DNA of 64,000 nucleotides from Ifrita kowaldi (lineage: Eukaryota > Chordata > Aves > Passeriformes > Cinclosomatidae), in the NCBI GenBank assembly GCA_013398055.1, contig VZRS01007564.1, positions 161 to 64,160 on the forward strand. The letters are read 5' to 3'. Made by a program: the position numbers and the translations under genes. Positions 1-12,833 of the stretch are shown piece after piece. Within the stretch, counting starts at the first letter, position 1. Each line of letters starts with the position of its first letter. The notes below the pieces were generated by a model that worked only from the letters and a program-made list of their open reading frames with translations, did not search any database and was not told where the DNA came from.

Positions 1-188
1 GGGGAATGTTCCGGCACACGCCGCTGACAATGGTCCTGTCCCCGACGTCTGCCTGTGCCGCTGGTGGGTGCTCAGCCCTGGAGCCTCCTCTCACCTGCTC
101 CAGGAGAAGGCAGCACCCAATTTCCCAGGGGTGGCGAGGAGGGAAAGAGGAGGATGGAGAGAGAGATGCTTTATTTTCCGCCCTATGC

Positions 189-194
189 AATAAA
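189..194 (+). terminator. Possible polyadenylation signal of a plus-strand gene off the left edge
   Basis: The sequence reads CTATGCAATAAAGTGTGATT, an AATAAA hexamer followed by GTGT, with a GT-rich patch at about 240-260 that could be a downstream element. In other amniotes SLC45A1 is transcribed toward RERE from this side. This could therefore be its 3' end, but no coding exon confirms it. Confidence 0.25.
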
Positions 195-2353
195 GTGTGA
201 TTATAAAGAATATAACAGGGAGCACAGCTTGAATTCCAATTGGTGGAGGGTCTGTTGTTAACCATCAGGGAACTATTTATTCTCTAGCCTTACTGGTGCT
301 CCGTGGTCAATAATGATAAAGGGGGGAAAGGAGAAGAAGTTGAAGCCATTATAAAGCAGCAATCCCATTACAGAGAAGCAGCAGCAACAGCCCCCCCAGA
401 ATCTATGATTCCCTCAGGTCATGTGTCGTGTGCTCAGACCACTGGCCACTGTCAGGATTTACCCTGCATCATTAACCCACCAAAGAGGGTTTTTTCCTTG
501 CCAGAAATGACTGATTTCTCCAGCCTGATGGCAGTCATCGTTCGGGAGACAGAGCAGCACTCCCCTGCTGCTGAACTATCTCCAGTGATATTTAATAAAT
601 AAATAAAATAGCTGCATGCTGGACTCCCTCCTCAGGAAAAGGGAAGACAATTGTGGCTGTTTATTGTGATTAAATATTTGCTGCTCCCTAATTCTGACAC
701 TTATTCACACACACAGATAGGGAGCACAAGTGTGTGCTTGCCCAAGCCCTGATCAACTCCCCAAACATTATTTATCATTTGCATGGCTCTTCCGCCCCAC
801 ACGCAGGGCCAGCTTGGACAAAGGACCAGAGACAGTCCCTGTCCCACACAGCTGCTGCTGCACTCCCAGCCTCTGCTCTTTTTTTGCATTACTGGATTCC
901 ACGTGAGCTTTGCCAATGTTTCAAATAGGATCAGAGTCACTCCGGGCCAGCTTTAGAAACTTCTGGCATCCAAACTGGATGCCAGATCAAAAGCCCCAAC
1001 CTCAGTGCAGAAACCTAAGCCCAGAGTTTGTTTCCTTTGCTCTGCCACAGGGGAGGGGGTTGGGTTTGAAGGTTTTGGTTCACTGGCTCTGCTCCATCGC
1101 GGGGGCTCCCCGAGCCGCTCTGGCTGCACACACACGCAGAGCTGAACGCCCAGCAAAGGGGGTTTGAGCCCTGTTACACTGCACAACCCAAGAAAAACTG
1201 AGCTGCCCTGACATCAACCCACCCTTCACCCCTCTCACTGCTGCATTCCCAACCCCGGGATGGTTCTCAAGTTTTCCCGACTCAGACCCATTTTCCCAGT
1301 GGAGATTATCCCTGGCTATGTCCATCACCAGCATCCAAACCGTGGCCCCGAGGGAGTGGGAGGGTGGGGCGGGGTTGTTTTTATGGTTGTCATGGGTTTC
1401 TCGTAACACACAAAAGCTGACCCTCCTCGCCATGAACAACATCAGCTCCGGGAAATCCCTGTTTTCTGGCAGCTTTGCCACTTCCCTTGTGCATCCAGGG
1501 AAAAGTCCTAGAAGCACAGGAATGGATGAGGGGCGAGAGAGCAGGAGGCTGTGGGGAGTGTGGCTCTGGCGGAGGATGGAATTTTGGGGTGATGAGCTTC
1601 TGCCTCCTTTACATTTCTTTGAAGGTTCTGCCCTTAACCTGCAGAGCAGGTTCCTTCTTCCAGCTGAGTTCTCCTGTTACCCAAACAGGACCTTTTTGCT
1701 CAAAACCTGTCACTTACAGGCGGAGGTTCCTCCAGGCAAACACTGAAACATTACTGGCACCTCAGGAAGCATTTTGCACCTGATCATTTTTATTTACACA
1801 CAAGGACCCAGATGTAAAGCTCCCGTTCTTGTTTCGAGCATTGGAAGTGTCCCTCAGTTGTGACTGATTTCAAAAGTAGCTCTGAGTGCAGCTGCTCCAA
1901 AGCAGCCCAGGAAGTTCCTCCCCAAACAGAGCAAAGATTGTTTCAGGGGCAATCATGAAATTAATCTCTTTTAATAGGCAAGATGAAAATCCAGATCTAG
2001 AAGAAGCAGGAGAAGGAAGGACAACAACAAAGGAATTGGGGACCATGAGTTTGGATAAAAGCTTGACTTGTGGACTCAGTACAACTACACCCAAATCCTT
2101 TAGTGGAAACCCAGGAATGAGGCTCTTTATGGCTGGGAAGGAGCATTAGAGCTGCTGCTCGGGGACAGAGCCATGTTTCTTCCCCTGAGCAGGGCTGCTG
2201 TCTCTTTGCTGTGTGATGCCTTCCGTAAGCTCTTCTGGGGATGGGGGTATAAATCATAATAAAGCCATGGCATGGCATATAAATCATAATAAAGAATAAT
2301 GATACGTAATAAGGATGAATAATATTAAGAGGAGAATTGTGTGAGAGAGCCTG

Positions 2354-2375
2354 CACACACACACACACACACACA
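2354..2375. repeat. (CA)11 microsatellite
   Basis: Eleven uninterrupted CA dinucleotides. This is a simple repeat that may be polymorphic. It creates artificial Cys/Val reading frames on the minus strand. Confidence 0.95.
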
Positions 2376-3110
2376 GGGCTGTGCAAACACAGATAGAAGA
2401 GGTGGCTGTTGCTGTCAACACATTGATCCCAGCCTGCCTGCACCACCTTCCTTCCCTGCACTCCCTGCTGCACATGGAAAGGCAGGGAATAACCATGTGC
2501 AGGAATTTTAGTGCTCTCAGGGTCCCAGACTGAGTCACAGTGGGAGTTTAAACCCCCCAGCTCCTGGGCCTGGCTGCACACAGAACTTCCCCTCTGCCAA
2601 ACTACAAATTCAGCCCCACCACGTCCTGCCTGTCTCAGGCAATTGTGTCTCACTCAGGTGATGGGAACAGGGACATTTGCTCCCTATCACCCACATCTGC
2701 ACCCCTCCAGTGAGGCAGGGGATGGAAGTGGAAGTTCTAATTCCCAATTCTGCTGATTGCAGCCCTGGATTGGCGCTCCGGTTTCCCTCTGTACAGATGT
2801 GTTTGTCAATGTGCAGCGAGGGAGGGAAATAAATCCAGGTTTGGGATCTTCAGGGCTGGATGCAAAGACCAGCTGAAATCAATCCCCCAGTGCTTGGAGA
2901 GCACAAGAATCCAAGTTCCCTTTCACATCCTCCTCCTCACAGCGAGATTTGGCCTGCTCAGCTCCTCGCACAAATTGATTCATCCACTGCCTGCAGATCA
3001 GTCTAAACTTGGGGGTTTGTGTGTTTGGGGCAAAACATTCTCCACAAGAGCTTGAGCAGAAAACCTCAGGAATCACGAGATTCCAGGATATCTGATTAGC
3101 CATAGGGAAC

Positions 3111-3142
3111 GGGGCGGGGGGGGTGAGGGGGGTGGGTTGGGG
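3111..3142 (+). other. G-quadruplex candidate
   Basis: Four or more runs of three to eight guanines separated by one to three bases lie within 32 bp, for example CGGGGGGGGTGAGGGGGGTG. This fits the usual G3+ loop pattern for an intramolecular quadruplex. Confidence 0.6.
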
Positions 3143-5403
3143 TAACTTTACAGAGCTGACTAAATTTGGGCTACTGGTCAAGGTACATCCCAAATTATCT
3201 GCTGGCTGAGTTAGGCAGCTCCATTTTGGGCAGGAGGAAACAGCTTCCCAGGCACTGAACACCAGCAACAGAAACAGCACAAGGGGAAGATTGCGGCTCT
3301 GGTTAAATGTGTATTTAAAATGCTGATAACCCACACTGAGACCCCAGAAAAAAATGTATTTATCATTGTTATTAACAGTAATAGAAATAAAACCAGTTCT
3401 AATAGCATGCAGGGTTTGATGCATTTCCCAAATAAAAGGATTTATTAGTTTAAAGCCTGGGTATTTATTTGTTTCTCTCTCCCCAGTCCTGCCCCCCCTC
3501 CCAACCCTGTTGAATTTTTAATGCCCCCTGTTTCTAATGTCAGCCATTTTTCTTGTAAAGGTTTTTTGACATAACTTTATATTGCTGCATCCTTTTGTTG
3601 TTGCCATTCCCCATCCTTGTTAGAGACTCCACTCCCCTAATGAAGCTCGGCTCCTGCCAGGATAATAAAAGGAAATAGATCCAGGGCTGAGGAGAGCCAG
3701 GGAGAGGGGAGTGCCAGTGTGAGTGTGAGATCAGAAGTGAAGGTGACACAACATAAATGCAATAAAAGCGTCCTCTGGAACCTGAGTGTGTGTGAAATGC
3801 ACAGACACACAAAGTTTGTACGGATCTATGTGCACATTGAATACACATTGATGTGATTTTGTACACACACACTGACAAGGAGACATTGGGAAAACATCCC
3901 CTGCAGGTGCCAGAAGTTGGGGACATTCTGACAAATGTAAAAAATAGGACTCAAAATATCCCTCTTGTGATTTTGTGGGGGCAACTCATGGTCTTACTGT
4001 AAGCTATGAAAAAAAATTACCAAACTCTACAATGCTTCTTTCTGTTCAGTCCATTGAGAATGAGAAACTTCTCCATGTTTCTGTGACTTTCCTCCAGTAA
4101 CAACCAGGGCTGGTGCTTCAGAAATAACAGAAAATGGAGCCAGCCAAGCAGTTCCAGCAGGCAGGACCCTTCCAGAGCTGGTTTGGACACTTTGCAGCAG
4201 CTCGAGCCCTGTTTGGTCTGTCTGGAACAGCAGCGATGCTCGGAGCGGCTTTGGTCCCTGTCCTTCCCACAAAACAGAGCAGGCAGGGAAAAGCAGCACC
4301 AGGTGAGCCCTAGCACCTCTGCAGGAAATGTCTCTCCAAATTATTAGTCAGAAAGTCCAAAAAAGGCCCAGCAATGCACAAATGCACACCCTCCTGCATC
4401 CTTCAGAGACCCAGACATTCATCAGCTCCACGTGCAGCAAAATTACCTCAGGGATCGGTTCACTGGCTGCCCACAGCCACGGAGAGCCCTGGGTCCCCAG
4501 CTGAAACAACAGTGCCTGAAGGATCTGTTCTGACTTTTTCCAGTGGGATCTCCAGCTTTTAAGCCCATCAGACTCATTAACATGAGGAGAACCTCTACAT
4601 ATTTGTGGCTTTCAACCTCTGAAATATTTAGGGCCATGCACAGCCCCACTCAGCTGCCACAGGCTTGAGAGAAAACTCCATTTCTCCCTAGCAGACCAAT
4701 TCTAAAATTCAAACCCCGGAGTCATCATGTCTAGGCTTGGCTTACACACTAATTCTACCCTGAAAAACTTAATTGAAATTTCAGGTGGAAATTAATCTGG
4801 CCACCTCTTGTTCCCTAATGGATTTTGATCTACTTCTCCACACTGTAACAATTTCTGGCATGGTAAGTGATGTCTGTTTTGAAGAAGGCTGTAATTATGA
4901 AGTCTGCAGGGAACTGTAGGTCAAGCCAGAGATGCAATGACATAGCTCTTACCAGACCAGAAAAACAGGAATGACGAGGACTCCTGACACTGCAGGAACA
5001 GTGACAGATCAGGAAGGAAAATCCTTGCCTCTATTTTGGTATTTTTGAGCTGTATTTTCAGACCTATGGAAAAAATCTGACTAATTTTTACAACTAGAAC
5101 ATCATTTACTGTCCCCCTTCCAAAATTCTGTGACGCAGCCGCACCTGTGCTGTCCACACAATCATGTCCTGGTGACAGCAATCAGCCACAGCTGCCCATG
5201 GTGCCTCAAGGTGTGTGTGATCCTAAAAAGCTTTTTTTTGACCTAAAAGTTAAAGAGCTACAGAGACCTCTTCCAAATCAACCCCAAAATGCCTGTCCCA
5301 AATCAGATCTGATCAATGAGTCATGAAAGCCACAGTGACATTGAGACAAACCCACTGGTGTCACACAGGGTGCCAGGATGAAGCCAAGAAGAAAAAGAAT
5401 TGG

Positions 5404-5667
5404 TGATGGATGGATGGATGGATGGGTGGAAGGATGGATGGATGGATGGATGGATGGAGGGATGGAGGGATGGAAGGACGGATGGAAGGAGGGATGGATG
5501 GATGGGTGGGTGGAAGGATGGATGGGTGGAAGGATGGAAGGAAGAATGGATGGATGGAGGGATGGATGGAGGGATGGATGGATGGATGGGTGGGTGGAAG
5601 GATGGATGGGTGGAAGGATGGATGGAGGGATGGATGGATGGAGGGATGGATGGATGGGTTGATGGGT
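5404..5667. repeat. GGAT-type tetranucleotide satellite with higher-order structure
   Basis: About 264 bp made of GGAT units with GGGT, GGAA and GGAG variants. All frames stay open, giving spurious Met-Asp-Gly-Trp repeats on plus and His-Pro-Ser repeats on minus. A 38-bp block of variant units at 5501-5538 recurs at 5585-5622, an 84-bp higher-order period (21 tetramers). It is not a gene. Confidence 0.95.
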
Positions 5668-5959
5668 CACACAAGGGGAATGTGCTCCACACCCAGCAGC
5701 TCCTCAAGGAAGGATGATCTTTTTCCCTTTGGGATCTAAGGCAGACCATGGACACAGCAGGCAGAGGCGCAGTGGCACTGGCTGCAGAGCAGTTCTTTAA
5801 ATGGGGACAATCCATACAAATGCATTTTTTGGAAGGGGGAATTTGTTGTTGTTGTCAATTTGAATTGAATTTCATTGACAGAGCTGCTGAAGGACCCCAG
5901 CAGGTTCCCAGCCACAGTGAAACATATCCCTGCCACGGCTGCAATGCTCAGGAGGTGCC

Positions 5960-6060
5960 GGCTGTGCTGTATTAATATGCAAAGTGTGCCTGCCTTCCCA
6001 ATTAAATGGAAAATGCTATGATTAAAGGCAGTCAGAAGATATTAGATGGATAGTGCTGAA
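5960..6060. promoter_or_regulatory. Candidate conserved non-coding element
   Basis: A compact AT-rich segment containing an octamer-like ATGCAAAG within TATTAATATGCAAAGTG, plus CAATTAAATGG and TATGATTAAAGG, embedded in average-GC sequence. The call rests on texture alone, since no alignment could be made. Confidence 0.25.
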
Positions 6061-9000
6061 CCATGGGCTTTATTTCCTGCACACAGGAGCCCCTCAGGAG
6101 CACTGGGAGAGAAACAGAGCTGGGAAAGGGAAAACGCCTGAATCCATGGAAGGGGGGAAAAGGAGGAAGCTGAATTAACACAGTGCCTCATCCTGGGCTC
6201 TCAGACATGAGCCCTGGAGGGAAGCTGAGCACCGCTGCTCACAGCAGCCCAATTCTGGCCCATCATTTTGGGGAAGGAGTGAATCACAGCAAAAAGCCCA
6301 AAGAGCACCACAATTCAGAGCTGCAGAGCCCTGAGGCACGGCTCAGAGGGGACAGACCCTTCCTAGGCCCCCCCTTTCCTTGTTAGCATCAGTAGTTTCT
6401 CTTTTACCACCTCCCTGGGCTGGGAGAAGGAAACACAGTGGAGAAGTGCAGCATGCTGGATAATTTACAATTAAAGCCATGAAGATGAGAAGATAAAACA
6501 GGAAACATTAATAACTGAGTGCAGAGTTCCCTATGCCTGGCTGGGAAGGGCCTGCTCTAAATCAGCCCCGTAGCTTTAACCCTCCTGGCTCTGCTCTGAG
6601 CCCCAGGCCAGGCAGGCAGTCCCCACTTACTCTTCCTGCTGTCTCCGAGCTCTGCTGCACCCTGTCACCAGCGCGCTCCCTGCCCGTGTTTCATGACTTG
6701 CATTTAATTAAAAGAGATGGCAAAGTCAGGTATATTTATGGGGGCTTCTAATCCTCACACTTACATTTCCAGTTGCCATGGGTTCCTTCCAGAGCTGGCT
6801 CTTCCTCCCCCACCCCCAGCACAGAACGTGCTCCGGGATAAAGTCCAATAAATTCTGCTCCGTAATTGGCTGTGCGGTTTAGGGGTCCATCTATCCCAGC
6901 GCTGGGGAAACAGAGGCCTCCAAAAACTGACTGTAAGGACAGCAAACCCCGGGGGAAGGAGTCCAGAGTGCTTTATCTCCTCCAGTGGCTGCTGCTGAGC
7001 TGTCACAGGTACGAGGTGGGAGTGGAACCCAGCCAGGGGCACCCGTGGTCACCGGGCTGCACCCAAGGGAAGCAGCTGCCAGGAGTTGCACCTTTGTCCC
7101 ACCCCAGGGTTTGCTGTCCTGCTCGGCCTCTCTGAGAGCGAGAGAACACCCAGGGGTGAGCAGAGGGCTCTCCCTGCCTGCCCCGTGTGGAGCTGCCTGA
7201 GGGATTAACACAGTAACTCTCCAGTTCTAGAGCTGCTCTCACCTCCCTGCACTCCAGGGGCACTGAACAGCCTGGGATACTCCTTGAATGAGCCACTTCC
7301 ACCACAGACTCTTCTAGAAAGGCTGGGAAAAGGTCTCCACAGTTGGAGAAATACGGAACTTGAGCTGTTCTTTGTCTTTAGGGAGGGATTCCAGCAGCAA
7401 TGTGCCCCAGGTGAAGCCACGCAGAGGACAGAGAGGGTGCCCATCTCTGTATAACCAAAAGCTCTCTCACCCGTGCTCAGCATTTCGGATGTCCCATCTC
7501 TGCTGGGGACAATAGGAACTGTCCCTGTGCACTCACAGAGGGCCTTGCAGCACCCCTCTGAACATCCTGAGCAGGATTTAGTGGCTGTAAACTTCCATCA
7601 CTCAGGGCAACCCTCCTGCACCCACACCTGATACCAGCAGGGAAAAGCCTCCCTTCACATCCAAATTCCCACTGACCCACTGAAATTCCAAACCCCTCAT
7701 TTACTGCTGAATGCAAATAAAACACAGCAGAACAAGAGGGAGGGAGAAATCAGATTTCCTCTGGGTTATTCACTTAAGTGAAAGAACAAAAAGACACAAG
7801 GAAAGAGGAAGGAATTCTCTGACGCTGTCACAAATGTGCCTGCCCCAAAAACACAGAGTTATGGCCAAAGCTGTCTGCCTGCATGGCACTGCACAACCTC
7901 TGCTCCTTTCCTCCCCTTTCTCCATGGTGTTAGCAGGAGTTAACATCCCTTAACTCACAGCTTTCCACATTCTGGGTTTATGGCTAATGTTAATGTTATT
8001 TAAACGTCACCTTATTTTTTTCTTCTCTGTGAATTTCATGATGGGCTTCTTATTTCCCTCCATTTTTTTAAGGAACAGTTTATTAAGAGAAGCTGACTGT
8101 ACCCCCAGCCCATCTCCTGGAACACCACTGATGAATAAAAAACCCCCCTCATAGGAGACAGTTTTATTCTGTTGATCGGAAGTCTGCCAGCCCAATTTAT
8201 GATTGGACATAAGATCTCCAAATCTGAATTTATGTGTTGTAGTATAACGACAGGTCAATGAGATTAAAAGTATGTTCATGAGAGAGCTGTGAGGCAATTT
8301 GAGTTTCATGGTTCTGTGGTGATTGGGCATTCAGTCTAAGAAAACCTGCCTTAATAAAACACTCACAGGCCCGGGAACAATCTGCACATTATTCATTATT
8401 GCAGCCTCACCAACACCCCCTCACCATAAAAACAGAGCGAGGGAGAGCAGCTCTCCCCCTCCTCCCCGCGCAGATGAAGCCATCAGGGAGATGGTGCCAC
8501 TGATAACGAATGGGCTGAATTAACAATAGGAACACTTTTCTTCCTTATCATATGGTTCACATAATCAAAACAGGGCAGGGGAGTGGGAGGGGAGAAGAAA
8601 AGTCTCAGCCTCTCAAAAGTCTCCTCCGCCAGCCAAAAATTACCTGGAGTAAAGGCAGCAGCTTCTGAGCCCATCCAGAGAACTCCCTTGCCTCCAAGTT
8701 CCTGTTTATTGAGGAAACATCACCCTGCAAACCTTAAACACGGCGCTGAAATGAGCCTCAGCCAGGTCCCCTGGACTTGCACAGGTCCCCTGGACCAGAG
8801 CAAACCTGTGGGAATTGGAGCCAGGGATGTCCCAGGGCCTCTGGATGCAGGGCCAAACAGCCTCGTTGTTCAGATCACAGGCTGGGGCTGCCAAACAGGG
8901 CTTTTCTCTTTAGGATGTTTCATTCTTCATCCATGTTTCTTTTCTTCATCATTCTAATAAAGATTTTAACTCAAAAGAGACCACAGGATGCAGTGTGGTG

Positions 9001-9584
9001 GTAGGAAAATGTTCTGTGCTTTGGTTCCACGTGGACTCTGCCTAAATAAAGCAACTCCTCGTGCTCCTTTCCCCATGCAAGTACAAGGGCCAAATTCCCC
9101 TTGGCCCGAGGATCCCCAGTTCCAGCAAACTCAGGTAACTGCTGAAGGTGCTCAGCACTTCTGAATATTGAGCACAAATACTGAAAAACCAGAGCAGGAG
9201 CACATGGAATGCAACAGCAGCAGCCCAAGGACAAAGGAAGGACGTGAAGAAAGGAGCCTGAAAAGGACCAGGGCCAGGAGGAGGCACTGGGAGCTGTTAC
9301 TTGTGCTGCTGTTTGACTGTTCCAGTCATTGTGCACTGGAGACCCAGCAGGGAGCCCGGTGCACCTACAGAGCTGCTGCTGCTGCTGAAGGGGCCACAAA
9401 TGTTTGTGGAGTAAACCCATCTCTGATAGGCAGCAAGATACCAGGACGTTCCTGTTCCATCCTTGTTTAATCTGTTCTATTGTCAGGAGGGGCACTGGGC
9501 CAGTGCAAGCTCCCATTGCCTCAGCTTCAGGGGGGGACTGGCTGCAGAATTTACACAAATAAAAGGAGAAGCGAAAAGCGCCGG

Positions 9585-9670
9585 CAGCACCAATCTGATT
9601 ACAGAGTCATTTATTTTCTGGTCGTTAATAATTTGTGCAATAAAAGATTGCGTGCCTTTCTGAGTTAGTA
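9585..9670. promoter_or_regulatory. Candidate conserved non-coding element
   Basis: The segment is dense in homeodomain-type and AT-hook-type motifs (CAATCTGATTACAG, GTCGTTAATAATTTG, GCAATAAAAGATTG) and differs from its flanks in composition. Conservation is inferred, not seen. Confidence 0.25.
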
Positions 9671-11393
9671 GGAGTTATTGGCATGAATTTCCGTCCACAC
9701 TGGTGTGAGTCTGTGCTTGGAACATAAATTATTAGTTTCTTATCGCACTCCTCCTCATTTTTCATGCTGCCACAGCCGGATCGCCAGGAGCCAACCCCTC
9801 AGCCTCACTCTTATTTTATGCTGCACAGGAAAGGCAGCAAAGATGGCTTTTCCATCTTTAATTACAGCAGCTCCCTCCTGCTTTTCTCCCTCCCAATGTC
9901 CCCACCTGAGCTGGGCTGTGGCTCTTGTGCAGCCACTGCTGGGGACAGGCGGGTCCTGTGCCATTTGCCAGCGAGGTTTTTGGTGAAAACTCCCTTCTTT
10001 GACAACAGCCAGAGTAAGGGAATGACAGCTCCAGCACCCTGCCAGCTCCTGTCACGGAGCTGTTTGGAAGCAAATTGCATGTGTGGATCTCAGCGTGAGG
10101 ATAAGAAGAGGCTGGAATTCAGACCATCCTGGAGAGAGGAGAGGAAAGTCCTGGCACGGTGTCAGGCCCTACACAAGATGGTTGTAGCTCCACTGGAAGA
10201 TTAAGACGTTTGAGTCCTGACTGTAGCTGTGGAAATGCTTGGGCTTTCTCTTCCTAGAGTATGAAGCAGGTGAATGGTAAGAACACTCCCCTATAAAACA
10301 GATACCTCACATTTCCAGAGTATTTGAAGTTCAGTGAGGGAAACACGCGAAGAATTAAAACTCATTTAAAAGCCATCAAAACACCCTTCTTGTTCCTCTG
10401 ACACAGCACTGAATACTCTTTCATGATGCTGGTTGCCTTGTGAGGCACAGCAGTGTGCACAGAAACCACCCCAAAATCCTCGGCCCTTGCCATGTGTCAG
10501 CCTCATGGTCCCCTCCGTTCAATGTCCCTTCCAGTGTGCCCCGGGAACATCTGCACCAACAGCTGCTTCCCTTCCAGGGAAGCACCGACACACTCGGGCG
10601 ACAGAGCACATCTGCAGCTGCAGATGAACCTGCCGAGGGCTCTGCAGACCAGGAGTTCTCCAGAGAATGAAGCAGGAGGTGCAGCTTTGCCTTCTGTACC
10701 GAAAAAGAGGAAGCTGAGAGAGCCTCTCCGTGCAGCGCCATTCCCAGTGCTGGATCCACATTCCCCCGCTCTGTCCAGACACTCCACTGCAACTCCAGTC
10801 ACTCTCTGGTCACGGCCAAAGCCCGGGGCTCTCCCTCCCAGACCCCTGAAACAGAACCATGTGAATGCTCAGGGCACCCCTGCCTACAGGTGTCACAAGG
10901 AATGTTCCCCCATTCCAAGGGGATTTACAAACACGTCATTTCCAGGACTGGGATCATGACTGGAAGCAGATACTGGAAGGTACAGGAAGGTACCTGGCAG
11001 CAGAAAGATCCAGAAGTAAGGATGAAATGGAGCCACCAAGTTCAAACCCAGATCAGCTGAGAGGGGAACTGAAATCAGGGCTCTCCTTCACTGCATTTAG
11101 AACAAAGGTCAATTGTCCCTTCAGGACGCCGAGACCCAAAATCACACAACATTTATTGTAACTCCTTGGGATGGAAAATGTCTCTCTTTGGAGAGAAAAA
11201 TACTGAAAAGAAAAAAAAACCAACAAACTTAACTGAAATCTTAGGCTTTCATCAGGCCCCCAGATGAAACATTTGATGCATTGGAGGACAGTCCCCAAGT
11301 GCTCCAACAAACACATCTTCACTCTTCCTGTGATCCAACAGTTTCAAGATATTTATCGCTGCTTTTTCCACTTCCCAGGAGAACCGCCTTTAT

Positions 11394-12065
11394 CACAACC
11401 TATTCCACATTTGTTTTGCTGCCATCAACACCTGCCAGGGCCATGGTTTCTGCAGAATAAGTTGGAATTGTGCCACGGGCAGGATTTGTCAAACAGGCTC
11501 TCCACGCTGCCACTTGGGGCATCCCCACCTGGGGACAGTTCCATGCCCTCCCAATCCCTCCATCCCACTCCTTACATTTGACATTTGGCTCCAGTGTTTC
11601 TGGAAGGGGAACTGTTCCCCCCCTTTCTAAACACTTTCACGATGCCCTTCCTGCAGCCCTGCCACCCCCTGGGGTAAGAGTTCTCTTTTAATCTCTGTGG
11701 AGACTGCACGCCAAAAAAAGGGGGGAAAATAATCAAAAAATCTGTGCTACAGATGCACAACATTTCCAGGTGTGTCTTTGGTAGGCTGTGGGAATCCACG
11801 GGGAGACAAAACAATACCGTATTGTACTGCCCGTGTACGGCTCTGCATCAGAGGGACTTTGTGAGTAATCCGATTATCTCCTCTCTGAAGTCAAAACAGC
11901 GAGGGAGATAGGTTTTTCCCTAATCCTAGCGCCATCTCTGGGAACGCTTCATCGTGCAGAATTACTTTCACAATGGGAATGGGAATTAGGGGAGAGTTTT
12001 CCTGCTTCCCGCCGGTATCTCCGGCATAAGCGGCACTGGGGGCTCCCCCCGTTTCCCCCCGCCTG
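11394..12065. repeat. Left copy of a 672-bp direct duplication, ending at an assembly gap
   Basis: It aligns without gaps to 12834-13505 at a constant offset of 1440 bases. I find only three mismatches: 11396 C/A, 11477 G/A and 11829 G/T. The copy ends at the base where the N gap begins, whereas the right copy continues into a GC-rich repeat. This is most simply a false duplication from overlapping contig ends or two haplotypes. Confidence 0.95.
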
Positions 12066-12579
12066 NNNNNNNNNNNNNNNNNNNNNNNNNNNNNNNNNNN
12101 NNNNNNNNNNNNNNNNNNNNNNNNNNNNNNNNNNNNNNNNNNNNNNNNNNNNNNNNNNNNNNNNNNNNNNNNNNNNNNNNNNNNNNNNNNNNNNNNNNNN
12201 NNNNNNNNNNNNNNNNNNNNNNNNNNNNNNNNNNNNNNNNNNNNNNNNNNNNNNNNNNNNNNNNNNNNNNNNNNNNNNNNNNNNNNNNNNNNNNNNNNNN
12301 NNNNNNNNNNNNNNNNNNNNNNNNNNNNNNNNNNNNNNNNNNNNNNNNNNNNNNNNNNNNNNNNNNNNNNNNNNNNNNNNNNNNNNNNNNNNNNNNNNNN
12401 NNNNNNNNNNNNNNNNNNNNNNNNNNNNNNNNNNNNNNNNNNNNNNNNNNNNNNNNNNNNNNNNNNNNNNNNNNNNNNNNNNNNNNNNNNNNNNNNNNNN
12501 NNNNNNNNNNNNNNNNNNNNNNNNNNNNNNNNNNNNNNNNNNNNNNNNNNNNNNNNNNNNNNNNNNNNNNNNNNNNNNN
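12066..12579. other. Assembly gap (514 N)
   Basis: An uninterrupted run of N. Single N bases at 12833 and 13569, and another at 56306, look like contig joins or ambiguous calls. Any reading frame that spans the gap is meaningless. Confidence 0.99.
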
Positions 12580-12832
12580 TCCCCCGGGGCTGCGGGCGCG
12601 GCCCGCCCGCTCCGCTCCGCCGCCCCCGCGCTCCCCGGGCGGCGGAGGGGCCGGGGGGGCTGCGAGGGGCCGGAGCCTGGGAAAACACAGCCCTGCCCAG
12701 AACCAGCCGGCCCCGAGCCGGGCACCGCCGCGGGCTGCGGGGAAACGGGAACGGGGCAAAGCCCCGCGGGTACCGAACCCACCCTCGGGGACACCGGCTC
12801 GGGATGCAGAACGGGGCAAAGCCCCGCGGGTA
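12580..12832. other. GC-rich island fragment with a 60-bp tandem unit and hairpins
   Basis: A 253-bp isolated contig, extremely C/G-rich and CpG-rich. The sequence ACGGGGCAAAGCCCCGCGGG begins at 12751 and again at 12811, a 60-bp period. Each copy contains a CGGGGC-AAA-GCCCCG hairpin (12752-12766 and 12812-12826). Such sequence is hard to amplify and assemble. It could be a CpG-island promoter or a GC minisatellite; no coding frame can be recognised. Confidence 0.75.
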
Positions 12833-12833
12833 N

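Larger units (their letters stand above)
1..5403. other. Non-coding DNA at the left edge
   Basis: No reading frame here resembles a known protein or shows splice-phase support. It holds a possible polyadenylation site at 189-194, an AT-rich stretch near 590-610, a CA microsatellite at 2354-2375 and a G-run cluster at 3111-3142. The rest appears to be unique intergenic sequence. Confidence 0.6.
5668..11393. other. Non-coding DNA
   Basis: No supported gene. AT-rich stretches at about 5960-6060 and 9585-9670 resemble conserved non-coding elements. No mobile element was recognised. Short open frames here have no recognisable domain and no splice context. Confidence 0.55.

Noticed and set aside
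1997..2653. 218-codon minus-strand frame
   Set aside because: It runs through the CA microsatellite (Val-Cys repeats) and has no domain or splice support.
5278..5815. Several overlapping long frames with His-Pro-Ser or Met-Asp-Gly-Trp repeats
   Set aside because: They are translations of the GGAT satellite, which lacks stops in all frames. No gene signal is present outside the repeat.
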